Source: Tsukamurella ocularis
GTDB taxonomy: Bacteria > Actinomycetota > Actinomycetes > Mycobacteriales > Mycobacteriaceae
NCBI RefSeq assembly: GCF_024807615.1
Contig: NZ_JANUCJ010000001.1
Coordinates: 372,001 to 436,000, forward strand
Length of the DNA: 64,000 nucleotides
Direction of reading: 5' to 3'
The notes below the pieces were generated by a model. The model had not been told where the DNA came from, ran no database searches, and saw only the letters and a program-made list of their open reading frames with translations. This document shows, one piece after another, positions 27,796 to 38,126 of this stretch. Position 1 is the first letter of the stretch, and every line of letters starts with the position of its first letter. A program made the position numbers and the translations under genes.

Positions 27796-28539
27796 TCACC
27801 CTTGCACCGTCGGGAGCACGATCATCGAGGCGACGTTGACGGCGGCGGGCAGCGATGCACTCCAGACAACGGCATCACCGATCGCGGACGCCGGAATCGG
27901 CGGGTTCTCGACGGCGTATCGCTCCAGAGCCTCGGCGGCGTCCGGATCGGTGACGCCCGCCGCGAGCTCCGACTCGACCATGCCGGGCTCGATGACCCGG
28001 ACTCGGACACCGCGGGGGCCGAACTCCGCGCGGAGGTGGTTCGTCAGGTGCGCGACGGCGGCCTTGGTCGCGTTGTAGACGGAGTAGCCCGGCAACACCA
28101 TGTGCGCGCCGATGGAACCGATCAGGACCAGGTCCGAGGGCCCGGTCTCGGCCGACGCGACGAGATCATCGATCGTCGCGCGGACAGTAGTGAGCAGGCC
28201 GGTGATGTTGGTGGACACCATTCGGTCCCAGTCGCCCTCGGGCGCGGTGTCGAACGCCGCGGGAAGCATGGCGCCGGCGTTGGCGACGACGAGGTCGAAC
28301 CGGCCCACGCGGTTGCGGAGTTGGCCGACCGCACCGGCGAATCCCGCGCGATCCGTGACGTCCGCGGCGACCTGGGCGGCACCGGTCGCGGCGGCGACCT
28401 CGGCGAGACGGTCGGCACGGCGGCCGATCACCGCCGTTCGCGCGCCGGCCGCGGCGAGGGCAGCGGCGGTGGCGGCACCGATGCCGCTTCCGGCGCCGGT
28501 GACGAGAGCTGTGCGATCAGTCAAGGAATTCATGCCCAT
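27796..28539 (-). CDS. Short-chain dehydrogenase/reductase (SDR)
   Basis: Protein of 247 aa with the classical SDR motifs: cofactor TGAGSGIG at residues 13-20, NAG in VVANAGAML, the active-site Ser in LIGSIGA and YNATK. The substrate is unknown. Two ATG codons six bases apart could start it (28539 or 28533); neither has a clear ribosome binding site, so 28539 is tentative. It is divergent from an XRE-type regulator with a palindromic site in between, suggesting local control. Confidence 0.88.
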   Translation of the reverse strand: MGMNSLTDRTALVTGAGSGIGAATAAALAAAGARTAVIGRRADRLAEVAAATGAAQVAADVTDRAGFAGAVGQLRNRVGRFDLVVANAGAMLPAAFDTAPEGDWDRMVSTNITGLLTTVRATIDDLVASAETGPSDLVLIGSIGAHMVLPGYSVYNATKAAVAHLTNHLRAEFGPRGVRVRVIEPGMVESELAAGVTDPDAAEALERYAVENPPIPASAIGDAVVWSASLPAAVNVASMIVLPTVQG

Positions 28540-28585
28540 GACGCTGCCCGACCCGAACCGCGCCCGACAGGCCGTGGCGCTGCGG

Positions 28586-28626
28586 GGTAGCCGCGCTACC
28601 TGGTTGGACCTGGGCAGATAGGTAGC
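28586..28626. promoter_or_regulatory. Putative operator, GGTAGC palindrome plus extra half-site
   Basis: A perfect palindrome GGTAGCCGCGCTACC (28586-28600) is followed by a third GGTAGC at 28621-28626, all in the 102-base gap between the divergent SDR and regulator genes. The regulator next door is the likely binder, by position only. Confidence 0.5.
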
Positions 28627-28641
28627 GTGGGACGGGTGGAC

Positions 28642-29457
28642 ATGAATCTCCTCGGCGAATTCCTGCGCGCCCGGCGCGAGCGCGTCGATCCTGCCGCGCT
28701 CGGGCTGCGCGCCATGGGGGTACGTCGAACCCCGGGGCTGCGCCGGGAGGAAGTGGCGGCGCAGGCGGGAATCAGCGTCGAGTACCTCGTGCGACTGGAA
28801 CGGGGCAGGGACCGCAGACCGTCGCCCGCGGTGGTCGCCGCGCTCGCGGAGGTCCTCCAGCTCGATCCCGACGGCGCAGCGCACCTCGCGCAGTTGGCGG
28901 AACTACCCGACGGCCGGGGCGGCGAGGTGGTCGACGAGATATCCGGTGTCGTGCGACGGCTCCTCGACTCGTGGCCGAACCCGACCATCGTCACCAATTC
29001 CCTCCTGGACCTGATCGGCACCAACGCCGCGGGTGAGGAGCTGCACCGCGGGATCGGGCTCCGTGTGGGGGACAACATGGTGCGGTCGTTGTTCCTCGAT
29101 CCGCGGTCCCGCGAGGTCTTCCTCGATTTCGACACCGTCGCGCGGGAGTCGGTCGGCAATCTCCGGGCGCTGTCGGGCCCGAATCCTTCGCATCCGCGGC
29201 TGATGGCACTCGTGGGCGAACTCTCGGTGCGGAGCACGCACTTCGCGCGGCTGTGGGGTGACGGCGAAGTGCAGGCGAAGACGAACGGCGGCAAGGTGAT
29301 CGCGCACCCGGACCTGGGTGTCGTCGAGCTGGAGTGGTCGACCTTGGAGGTGGCCGCGGCACCGGGGCAGTTGGTCGTGGCGTACCAGGCGCAGGAGGGT
29401 TCCGCGTCGGAGCGGACCCTGGCGGAGCTCATCGCCCACGTCGCGCGCTCGTCGTAG
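28642..29457 (+). CDS. XRE-family transcriptional regulator with MmyB-like ligand domain
   Basis: Protein of 271 aa. The N-terminal helix-turn-helix (LGEFLRARRERVDP, then TPGLRREEVAAQAGISVEYLVRLERGRDRRPS) is followed by a MmyB-type PAS-like sensor domain (LLDSWPNPTIVTNSLLDLIGTNAAGEEL, and near the end LEWSTLEVAAAPGQLVVAYQA). Such proteins, common in actinobacteria, often control a divergent SDR gene, as here. The ATG at 28642 is chosen, with GTG at 28636 or 28627 possible. The ligand, perhaps a fatty acid, is not visible. Confidence 0.88.
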   Translation: MNLLGEFLRARRERVDPAALGLRAMGVRRTPGLRREEVAAQAGISVEYLVRLERGRDRRPSPAVVAALAEVLQLDPDGAAHLAQLAELPDGRGGEVVDEISGVVRRLLDSWPNPTIVTNSLLDLIGTNAAGEELHRGIGLRVGDNMVRSLFLDPRSREVFLDFDTVARESVGNLRALSGPNPSHPRLMALVGELSVRSTHFARLWGDGEVQAKTNGGKVIAHPDLGVVELEWSTLEVAAAPGQLVVAYQAQEGSASERTLAELIAHVARSS

Positions 29458-29548
29458 CCCCGCATCTTCCGAAAGTCGAGTTCTGCGGCGCATCGCCGCC
29501 GAATATTGCCGCGGTGGCTCGTAAAACTCGACTGTCGAAAAACAGGAA

Positions 29549-29583
29549 GGGCCCGGCACCGTCGAAACGACGATGCCGGGCCC
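29549..29583 (-). terminator. Rho-independent terminator of groEL2
   Basis: A 10-bp perfect inverted repeat (GGGCCCGGCA / TGCCGGGCCC) with a 15-base loop starts 25 bp past the groEL stop on the minus strand. It is followed in that direction by TTCCTGTTTTTCG. Confidence 0.8.
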
Positions 29584-29608
29584 GAAATCCCTAGCCGAGT
29601 GGCAGGAC

Positions 29609-31357
<1,749 letters not shown>

Positions 31358-31370
31358 TCACCTCTTCGAC

Positions 31371-31397
31371 CTAGCACTCACGTAATCCGAGTGCTAA
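31371..31397. promoter_or_regulatory. CIRCE element 1 (HrcA operator)
   Basis: CTAGCACTC and GAGTGCTAA are separated by nine bases, one mismatch from the canonical TTAGCACTC-N9-GAGTGCTAA. It lies about 140 bp upstream of groEL2, suggesting heat-inducible control by HrcA. Confidence 0.93.
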
Positions 31398-31404
31398 GTC
31401 GTTT

Positions 31405-31431
31405 CTAGCACTCGGCAGGGTCGAGTGCAAG
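31405..31431. promoter_or_regulatory. CIRCE element 2 (HrcA operator)
   Basis: A second copy, CTAGCACTC-N9-GAGTGCAAG, lies eight bases from the first. The arms are slightly degenerate but the nine-base spacer is kept. Confidence 0.8.
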
Positions 31432-31484
31432 GTCGTTCGCCGTGGGCTGGACGGACCCTTCCTACTCCTGGGTAGGATCCGGTC

Positions 31485-31946
31485 ATGGCAACCCCCGTTC
31501 TGGAGTCGAGCGTCGTGATCGACGCGCCCGTGGAGAAGGTCTGGTCGGTCGTGTCCGACCTCGAGGCGATGGGCCGTCGCAGCCCGCAGTGCAAGAAGGT
31601 GTTCGTCTTCGGCGGCCCGCTCAAGGTGGGCACCCGCATGCTGAACATCAACCGGCAGGGCTGGAAGGTCTGGCCCACCAACACCCAGGTCACCGAGTTC
31701 ACGCCGAACGAGCGCGTTGCGTTCCGCGTGGCCGAGAACCACACCACCTGGAGCTTCACCCTGGTGCCCGACGGCGACACGACGACCGTCGTCGAGCGCC
31801 GCGAGGCCAAGGACGGCAAGACCACCGCACTGAGCAGCGGCCTCATCGCTGCGCTGCTCGGCGGCAACGAGGACTTCGAGCGCGGCCTCCTGGTCGGCAT
31901 GAAGCAGACCCTCTCGCACATCAAGACCGAGTCCGAGGCGAAGTAG
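31485..31946 (+). CDS. SRPBCC-family (START-like) protein
   Basis: Protein of 153 aa with the polyketide-cyclase/dehydrase-like SRPBCC fold: ESSVVIDAPVEKVWSVVSDLEAMGRRSPQCKKVF at the N-terminus, beta strands through the middle and a long C-terminal helix (GGNEDFERGLLVGMKQTLSHIK). Such proteins bind hydrophobic ligands. No ligand or pathway is evident. It is divergent from groEL2 and could share its CIRCE-containing promoter region. Confidence 0.85.
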   Translation: MATPVLESSVVIDAPVEKVWSVVSDLEAMGRRSPQCKKVFVFGGPLKVGTRMLNINRQGWKVWPTNTQVTEFTPNERVAFRVAENHTTWSFTLVPDGDTTTVVERREAKDGKTTALSSGLIAALLGGNEDFERGLLVGMKQTLSHIKTESEAK

Positions 31947-31962
31947 CCTCTCGAGATCGAGG

Positions 31963-31992
31963 AAGGGGCGCACCCGCCCGGGTGCGCCCCTT
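31963..31992. terminator. Bidirectional hairpin terminator
   Basis: A 13-bp perfect inverted repeat (AAGGGGCGCACCC / GGGTGCGCCCCTT) with a GCCC loop separates the convergent SRPBCC and lipoprotein genes. Confidence 0.8.
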
Positions 31993-32015
31993 CGCCGTCT
32001 CCTGCGGATCGGACG

Positions 32016-33197
32016 CTACGTGCTGTTCTTCAGAATCAGGTACGCGGCGCCGATCCCCTGGATCGCCTGCTGCCGCTGCGACGAGTTGAACACCGCCACG
32101 TACCGCCCCACAGCGACCGAGCACCAGGTGAGTTTCGTGGTCGCCCCCGCGTAGCTGGGGAAGGTCAGGCAAATCCCGCCGGGCACACCCTTGATCTTCT
32201 CCTCGTCGACGTTCGTGAAGGTCGTGCTGTTCTCATCGGTGAACTCGTCCACCACATGCTGCGCGCCCGTCGCGTCCTTGGCCCGGTAGACGGTGCTGCC
32301 GCCGTTGCCCACCACGTCGACGCCGGCATCGGCGAAGGTCTTCGCGGACCGCGAGACGTCGGACTGCCGCAGCACGGCGGACCGCGCAGGGAGCGCGTAG
32401 CCGCCTGTGCCCTTCTCCGGCGCGAGGGTGAGCTTCGCGACGCCCTCGCCGTCGCGGTGGAGCGTGCTCACCTTGTCGAGCGGCGTCGGCTGGAAGCCGT
32501 CGAGGGCCTTCGTCTGCCGGTCGAAGTACGCACGGATCTGGTCCACGGAGAAGTCACCGTAGGCGCCGATGACGAACTGCTTGTAGGCCACGAACGCCAC
32601 CGTCGACGTGCCGGAGTACTCGAAGGTCTGCGTGTACGCGACGGCCGCGTCGTAGCCGGGGATCCTGACCTCCACCTTGGCCGGGTCCGCCTTGCCCGAC
32701 GAGTCCCTCGTGGCCGCGCGGAGGGCCGGGCCGACGACCGAGCCCGCGTCGGCGGGGCTCGCCATCCGCACCAGAGCGACGGTCTCGCCCCGCTGCTTCC
32801 GGTTGGCGTCGTACTTCGTGCCCTGCGCCGTGTCTCCCATCCCCACCGAGACCCAGACCTCGGGCTTGGCCCCCACGGCATCCGCGGCGGCCTGGCCGAA
32901 GACGTTCTTCACACCCCGCTGAATCGTCTCGCGAGAGCCGGTGGTCACGTCGCCGCGGAAGTGCATCGCCGGGTCGATCTCGTAGAGGTACGGCACGATC
33001 TCAGCCATCCGGTAGCCCTCGAGCGCCTCCCCGTCGCCCTGGGTCGTCGGGCCGATGGTCCGGGACGTGGTCGCGAACGATCCCGTCTCCGGCGTGGGAA
33101 CACCGGACGGATCCGCGACGGGGGTACCTGCCACCGTCGACGAGCACCCCGCCAAGAGCAGGGACGCCGCCGCGAGTGCCACCAGAGACTTCTTCAT
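32016..33197 (-). CDS. Lipoprotein of unknown function (DUF7373-like), copy 2
   Basis: Protein of 393 aa with a lipoprotein signal (LLLAGC, Cys about residue 22) followed by SSTVAGTPVADPSGVPTPETGSFAT. It is a paralogue of the gene just upstream: both share the TPVADPSGVP motif, the QTFEYS/SKTIGDS-type middle, the KGVPGGICL or RGVPGGRCL block and a C-terminal AAYLILK/ASYLILR end. This resembles lipoproteins restricted to mycolate actinobacteria, but I do not recognise a function. The ATG is chosen because GAGG lies six bases upstream; a GTG four codons earlier overlaps the previous stop. Confidence 0.8.
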   Translation of the reverse strand: MKKSLVALAAASLLLAGCSSTVAGTPVADPSGVPTPETGSFATTSRTIGPTTQGDGEALEGYRMAEIVPYLYEIDPAMHFRGDVTTGSRETIQRGVKNVFGQAAADAVGAKPEVWVSVGMGDTAQGTKYDANRKQRGETVALVRMASPADAGSVVGPALRAATRDSSGKADPAKVEVRIPGYDAAVAYTQTFEYSGTSTVAFVAYKQFVIGAYGDFSVDQIRAYFDRQTKALDGFQPTPLDKVSTLHRDGEGVAKLTLAPEKGTGGYALPARSAVLRQSDVSRSAKTFADAGVDVVGNGGSTVYRAKDATGAQHVVDEFTDENSTTFTNVDEEKIKGVPGGICLTFPSYAGATTKLTWCSVAVGRYVAVFNSSQRQQAIQGIGAAYLILKNST

Positions 33198-33205
33198 GTC
33201 GATCC

Positions 33206-34369
33206 TCACTTCGCCTGCCGCAGAATCAGATACGAGGCGCCGAGAGCCTGCTTCGCCCTTGTCTCCTGCATGTCACTGACCTCCGCGAGGTAGCGCCCCA
33301 CCGGCACGACGCAGTACGTCCGCTTGTCCTTCGAGCCCGTGTACTGCGGGTAGCTCAGGCAACGGCCGCCGGGAACACCTCGCACCGTGAAGGACGTACT
33401 CGTGGGATAGAAGCGGGTGTTCTCGGCGACGAAGGCATCCGCGAGCTTCGATGCACCCGCGGCGTCGCGCGCCCGGTAGACGACGTTTCCGGCGTTCGCG
33501 ATCCGGTCGACGCCCGTGGCCTCGAAATCTCCCACAGCACCCGTCGTATCTGCAGCGAACGCAGCGAAGCCCCGCGGCGAGTAGGTCGTCTCGAACACGG
33601 TCGGAGACTGCTCGACCAGTGTGAGTCGCAGCAGGTCCTCGTCCTTGCGCGGAAGCGTGGAGAACTTGTCGACGGGCGTCGGCACGAAACCGACGAGCGA
33701 CTTGACCTGCAGGTCGAAGTACTTCTTGATCAGGTCGACGGAGCTGTTGGTCCATGCGACGATCACGTACCGACCGCTCGCGAGGACCCCGACCCGTGAG
33801 CTCGAATCACCGATCGTCTTCGAGTAGCCCGTCGCCTCCGAGTACCCCGGAATCGTCTCCGGCTTCTTCGGTGTCGGCGCGTCGGAGGCGAATCCCTTAT
33901 CGGGAGAGAGGATCACGGGGTTCGCCGCCGCCGCGCGCGCCGCGGACTCGTCCTTGAACCGGAACACGCCCGTGATCAGGCTTCTCGACGACGTCGCATC
34001 GGAACCGGGCGCCTTGTCGTCTGCCGAGATGTAGGCACCGACCTCCATGTCGGTGACTGCGACCCCCACGCCGTCTCCGAACGTCGACTTCACGGTCGTC
34101 CCGATCCGCCCCACCGACGGACGCCCGCCGTACCGCAGCGCAGGGTCGACCTCCGACGCCAACGGGATGATCTCGACCATCCGGAACGCCTCCGCCGCGA
34201 TCTGCATCTTCTCGGTCATCGAGCCGAGTTGCCGTGGCGCTGTGGCGTACGAGCCCGTGTCCGGCTTCGGCACCCCCGACGGGTCGGCGACGGGCGTGCC
34301 CGGCACCGTCGTCGAACAGCCCGCGAGAAGCACCGCGGCCCCCAGTGCGCACAGCGGCTTACGCAGCAT
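33206..34369 (-). CDS. Lipoprotein of unknown function (DUF7373-like), copy 1
   Basis: Protein of 387 aa with a lipoprotein signal (VLLAGC, Cys about residue 18), then STTVPGTPVADPSGVPKPDTGSYAT. It is the first of two tandem paralogous genes separated by 8 bp, pointing to duplication and cotranscription. A strong ribosome binding site (GGAGGAGG) precedes the ATG. The protein is presumably anchored to the outer face of the membrane. Function unknown. Confidence 0.82.
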   Translation of the reverse strand: MLRKPLCALGAAVLLAGCSTTVPGTPVADPSGVPKPDTGSYATAPRQLGSMTEKMQIAAEAFRMVEIIPLASEVDPALRYGGRPSVGRIGTTVKSTFGDGVGVAVTDMEVGAYISADDKAPGSDATSSRSLITGVFRFKDESAARAAAANPVILSPDKGFASDAPTPKKPETIPGYSEATGYSKTIGDSSSRVGVLASGRYVIVAWTNSSVDLIKKYFDLQVKSLVGFVPTPVDKFSTLPRKDEDLLRLTLVEQSPTVFETTYSPRGFAAFAADTTGAVGDFEATGVDRIANAGNVVYRARDAAGASKLADAFVAENTRFYPTSTSFTVRGVPGGRCLSYPQYTGSKDKRTYCVVPVGRYLAEVSDMQETRAKQALGASYLILRQAK

Positions 34370-34446
34370 GGATTCCTCCTCCAAGAGTTCACACAAGTGA
34401 ACCACGACCGGCCTGCCGCGCACTTAAGCCGCGCTAAGGTGAGCCG

Positions 34447-35820
34447 ATGACCGCGCGCAGCCTGCAGGACACCGTCGAGAATCTGATGGACAGGGCCAGG
34501 TCGGACCTGGCGGAGCTGGTCGCGCACCCGTCCGTGCACGACTCCCCCGAGTTCGGCGCCGAGCCCACCGCGGCGTCGGCGGCGTGGGTCGCGAAGGCCT
34601 TCGCGGAGGCCGGGATCGCGGGCATCGAACAGGTCACCACGTCCGACGGGTCGATCGCGATCGTCGGGCACACACCCGCGCCCGAGGGCACCCCAACGGT
34701 GCTGCTCTACAGCCACCACGACGTGCAGCCGCCCGGGCCGCGCGAAGCGTGGGAGTCCGACCCGTTCACGCTCACCACCCGCCCCGGCCCGGACGGCGCC
34801 GACCGCTGGTACGGCCGCGGATCCGCCGACTGCAAGGGCAACCTCGTCGCGCACCTGACCGCGCTGCGGGCGGTCCGCGGCGAGGACGGGGCCTTCCCCG
34901 TCGGCGTACGGATCATCATCGAGGGCTCCGAGGAGGGCGGTGGTGCCGGCCTCGAGGACCTCGTCGCCGAGCGGCCCGAGCTGGCGCAGGCCGACCTCAT
35001 CGTCATCGGCGACACCGGCAACGTCGCCGTCGGCCGCCCGACGCTGACCACCTCGCTCCGCGGCGTCGCGAGCGTGCGGGTCGAGCTCAGCACCGGTGCC
35101 TCCGACCTGCACTCCGGCGCCTTCGGCGGCGCCGCACCCGACGCCCTCGCCGCCCTCATCGCGCTGCTCGCGACCCTGCGGGACGGCTTCGGCAACACCA
35201 CGATCGACGGGCTCGACAGCTCCGCGCGCTGGGCCGGCGAGCCCTACGAGCCGGCGCAGTTCGCCGCCGACGCCGCGATCTACGACGACGCCGCGATCCT
35301 CGGCTCCGGCGCGATCGCCGACCAGCTGTGGGCGCGGCCCGCAGTCACCGTCATCGGTCTCGACGCCCCCGCGACGGCCACCGCCGCCGCGGCGATCCAG
35401 CCCCGCGCGGCTGCCCTGCTCAACCTGCGGGTGCCGCCGGGCACCAACCCGCACCACGCCGGCGAACTGCTCGTCGCGCACCTGACCAATCACGCCCCGT
35501 GGGGCGCGCACGTCGACGCGACGATCGAGGCAGTCGGCGAGCCCTTCGCCGCCGAGACCACTGGCCCCGCGTACCGGGTGCTGCAGCAGGCCCTCGTCGA
35601 GGCCTACGACGGTGCCGAGGTCGCCTTCAGCGGCCAGGGCGGCTCGATCCCGCTGTGCACGCAGCTACGCAAGGCCGCCCCGACGGCCGAGATCGCGCTG
35701 CTCGGCGTCGAGGAGCCGCAGTGCCGTATCCACGCGCCCAACGAGTCCGTCGACCCGTCCGAGCTGCGGCGCACCGCACTCGCCGAGGCACTGCTGCTCA
35801 CCCGGCTGGGCTCCGCCTGA
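34447..35820 (+). CDS. M20-family metallodipeptidase
   Basis: Protein of 457 aa, a zinc-dependent dipeptidase (CNDP/PepV-like). Metal-binding and catalytic landmarks are present in order: YSHHDVQPPG, WYGRGSADCKGN, the catalytic EGSEEGGG, GDTGN, and DLHSGAFGG with its dimerisation histidine. A second catalytic-domain part ends in SGQGGSIPLCTQL. It is cytoplasmic and probably recycles peptides. Its stop overlaps the moeA start (TGATG), so the two are translationally coupled. Confidence 0.92.
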   Translation: MTARSLQDTVENLMDRARSDLAELVAHPSVHDSPEFGAEPTAASAAWVAKAFAEAGIAGIEQVTTSDGSIAIVGHTPAPEGTPTVLLYSHHDVQPPGPREAWESDPFTLTTRPGPDGADRWYGRGSADCKGNLVAHLTALRAVRGEDGAFPVGVRIIIEGSEEGGGAGLEDLVAERPELAQADLIVIGDTGNVAVGRPTLTTSLRGVASVRVELSTGASDLHSGAFGGAAPDALAALIALLATLRDGFGNTTIDGLDSSARWAGEPYEPAQFAADAAIYDDAAILGSGAIADQLWARPAVTVIGLDAPATATAAAAIQPRAAALLNLRVPPGTNPHHAGELLVAHLTNHAPWGAHVDATIEAVGEPFAAETTGPAYRVLQQALVEAYDGAEVAFSGQGGSIPLCTQLRKAAPTAEIALLGVEEPQCRIHAPNESVDPSELRRTALAEALLLTRLGSA

Positions 35821-37025
35821 TGCTGCCCGTCGACGAGCACCGCGCCGCAGTCGCCGCGCTGGTCCCCGCACCGCGGACCGTCGACCTGCCGGTGGCGGAC
35901 GCGCTGGGCCTCGTCCTCGCCCGCGACGTGCTCGCGCCGCTCTCGCTGCCGCCGTTCACCAACTCCGCGATGGACGGCTACGCGGTGCGCGCCGCGGACG
36001 CCGCCGCGGGCGCGGTCCTGCCCGTCGCCTTCGACGTGCCCGCCGGCCGCACCGACGTGCCCGCGCTCCCACCCGGGGCCGCGTGCCGCATCATGACCGG
36101 CGCCCCCGTGCCCGACGGTGCCGACGCCATCGTCCCCGTCGAGCGGACGGACGGCGGCGTCGAGCGAGTCCGGATCGACGAGACGCCCGAGGCCGGGCGG
36201 TTCTTCCGCGCCGCCGGCAGCGACATCGAGGCCGGCGAGACCGCATTGCGCGGCGGCGAGACCGTCGGCCCCGCCGTCGTCGGGTTCGCGGCGGCCCTGG
36301 GCCTGACGACGGTGCCCGTACTCGCCCCGCCGCACGTGGCGGTACTGTCCACCGGCTCCGAGTTGGTGGAACCGGGCACGCCGCTGCGGCCCGGGCAGAT
36401 CTACGAGTCGAACGCACCGATGCTGGCGAGCGCGATCCGCGAGGCCGGTGCCACCGCGGAGGTGCTGAGGTTCGTCGCCGACCACCCGGAGGACCTGCTC
36501 GGCCGCCTCGCCGAGCGGCTCGCCGCGGGCGACGTGGACCTCGTGGTGACCAGCGGCGGCGTCAGCGCCGGGGCCTTCGAGGTGGTCAAGGACGCCCTCG
36601 CATCGCGGGGCGTGGACTTCGTCAAGGTCGCGATGCAGCCCGGCATGCCGCAGGGCTGCGGCACCGTCGACCTGGGCGGCGCGCGGGTCCCGTTCGTGAC
36701 CTTCCCCGGCAACCCGGTGAGCGCGCTCGTCTCCTTCGAGGTCTTCCTGCGGCCGGCGCTACGCGCCGTCCTGGGCCTGCCCGACCGCCCCCGGCGGGCC
36801 GCGCGGCTCGCCGAGCCCGTCGACTCGATCCGTGGCAAACGCCAGTACCTGCGCGGACTCGTCACGAGGAACGACGACGGTACCGATTCGGTCTCGGTTC
36901 TCGGCGGGCCGGGTTCGCACTACCTACGATGGCTGTCACAGGCGGATTGCCTGCTGGACGTCCCCGCCGAGGTCGAGCATCTGGCCGCGGGGACCCCGGT
37001 GGACGCGATTCTCCTGACCCACTAA
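35820..37025 (+). CDS. moeA: Molybdopterin molybdenumtransferase
   Basis: Protein of 401 aa that inserts molybdate into adenylated molybdopterin. Typical motifs: LPPFTNSAMDGYAVRA, RIMTGAPVPDGADAIVPVE, VLSTGSELVEPG, DLVVTSGGVSAGAFEVVKDAL and FPGNPVSALVSFEVF. It occupies the same place as moeA2 beside psd and pssA in mycobacteria. Confidence 0.95.
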   Translation: MLPVDEHRAAVAALVPAPRTVDLPVADALGLVLARDVLAPLSLPPFTNSAMDGYAVRAADAAAGAVLPVAFDVPAGRTDVPALPPGAACRIMTGAPVPDGADAIVPVERTDGGVERVRIDETPEAGRFFRAAGSDIEAGETALRGGETVGPAVVGFAAALGLTTVPVLAPPHVAVLSTGSELVEPGTPLRPGQIYESNAPMLASAIREAGATAEVLRFVADHPEDLLGRLAERLAAGDVDLVVTSGGVSAGAFEVVKDALASRGVDFVKVAMQPGMPQGCGTVDLGGARVPFVTFPGNPVSALVSFEVFLRPALRAVLGLPDRPRRAARLAEPVDSIRGKRQYLRGLVTRNDDGTDSVSVLGGPGSHYLRWLSQADCLLDVPAEVEHLAAGTPVDAILLTH

Positions 37026-37038
37026 CGAGGAGATTCGC

Positions 37039-37344
37039 ATGGTCGCGCAGAACGCAGACACCGTCATGCTCGCATCGGCCAACTTCAGCCCCGGCTGGTT
37101 CGCCTGGATCATCATCGGCGGCATCGCCGGCTGGATCGCCAGCAAGATCATGAAGTCCGACGGCCAGATGGGCATCATCAAGAACGTCCTGGCGGGCATC
37201 GTCGGCGGCTGGCTCGGCGGCTATGTGCTGCGCCTGGCCGGGGTCGACACCGGGACCTTCGGCTGGATCCTCACCTTCCTGACCGCCCTGGTCGGAGCGT
37301 GCGTGGTCATCGGGGCAGTGAAGCTGGTCACCGGACGCAAATGA
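37039..37344 (+). CDS. GlsB/YeaQ/YmgE-family membrane protein
   Basis: Protein of 101 aa with three hydrophobic segments and the family's glycine-zipper pattern (WIIIGGIAGWIASKIMKSDGQMGI, then NVLAGIVGGWLGGYVL). It is a transglycosylase-associated or stress-response type inner-membrane protein of unknown biochemical role. GAGGAG lies 8 bases before the ATG. It lies between moeA and psd, probably in one unit. Confidence 0.88.
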   Translation: MVAQNADTVMLASANFSPGWFAWIIIGGIAGWIASKIMKSDGQMGIIKNVLAGIVGGWLGGYVLRLAGVDTGTFGWILTFLTALVGACVVIGAVKLVTGRK

Positions 37345-37403
37345 TCACACCGTCGGGTGAGAAGATGTCACCCGATATGACAGCGAACAGTAAGGACGAT
37401 TAG

Positions 37404-38126
37404 GTGGCGCGCCGACCTCGCACGCCGGTCGACGGCCATCTGACCGAGCACACCTCCGGCATCGAGCACATCACCGAGCTCATCCGGCATACCGTCCCAC
37501 CGCTGCACCCCGCGGGGACCCCGTTCATCGCGGGTTCCCTCGGGGTCGCTGCGGTGGGCTACCGCAAGAGCTGGATCCGGGTTCCCGCCCTGCTCACCGC
37601 CGCCGCGTGCGCCGGCTTCTTCCGGCACCCCGCCCGGGTGACGCCTACCGCCGAGGGCGTCGCGGTGGCCCCCGCGGACGGCGAGGTGACCCTCGTCGAC
37701 GAGCACGTCCCGCCGCGCGAGTTGGGCCTCGGCGACGCGCCGCTGCCCCGGGTCTCGATCTTCCTGTCGGTCTTCGACGCGCACGTGCAGCGCGCGCCGC
37801 TGGCCGGTGTCGTCGACTCCGTGGTGCACACCGACGGCAAGTTCCTGCCCGCCGACCTTCCCGAGGCCAGCGACCGGAACGAGCGCACCTCGGTGCGCCT
37901 CGCTACCGAGCACGGTCCCGTGGGCGTCGTGCAGATCGCCGGCCTCGTGGCGCGACGCATCCGCACCGACTGCGCACCCGGCGACACCCTGGAGCTGGGC
38001 GAGACTTACGGGATCATCCGGTTCGGCTCCCGCGTCGACACCTACTTCCCCGCCGGCACCGAGCTGACCGTCTACAGCGGCCAGCGCGCGGTGGCGGCCG
38101 AGACCGTGATCGCGCGCCTGCCGTGA
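37404..38126 (+). CDS. psd: Phosphatidylserine decarboxylase proenzyme
   Basis: Protein of 240 aa that makes phosphatidylethanolamine. The self-cleavage site that generates the pyruvoyl group is the FGS of IIRFGSRVDTYFP near the C-terminus. FLSVFDAHVQRAPLAG carries the conserved histidine. The short form without a long N-terminal extension is typical of actinobacteria. The GTG start follows TAAGGACG, and the end overlaps pssA (GTGA). Confidence 0.95.
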   Translation: MARRPRTPVDGHLTEHTSGIEHITELIRHTVPPLHPAGTPFIAGSLGVAAVGYRKSWIRVPALLTAAACAGFFRHPARVTPTAEGVAVAPADGEVTLVDEHVPPRELGLGDAPLPRVSIFLSVFDAHVQRAPLAGVVDSVVHTDGKFLPADLPEASDRNERTSVRLATEHGPVGVVQIAGLVARRIRTDCAPGDTLELGETYGIIRFGSRVDTYFPAGTELTVYSGQRAVAAETVIARLP

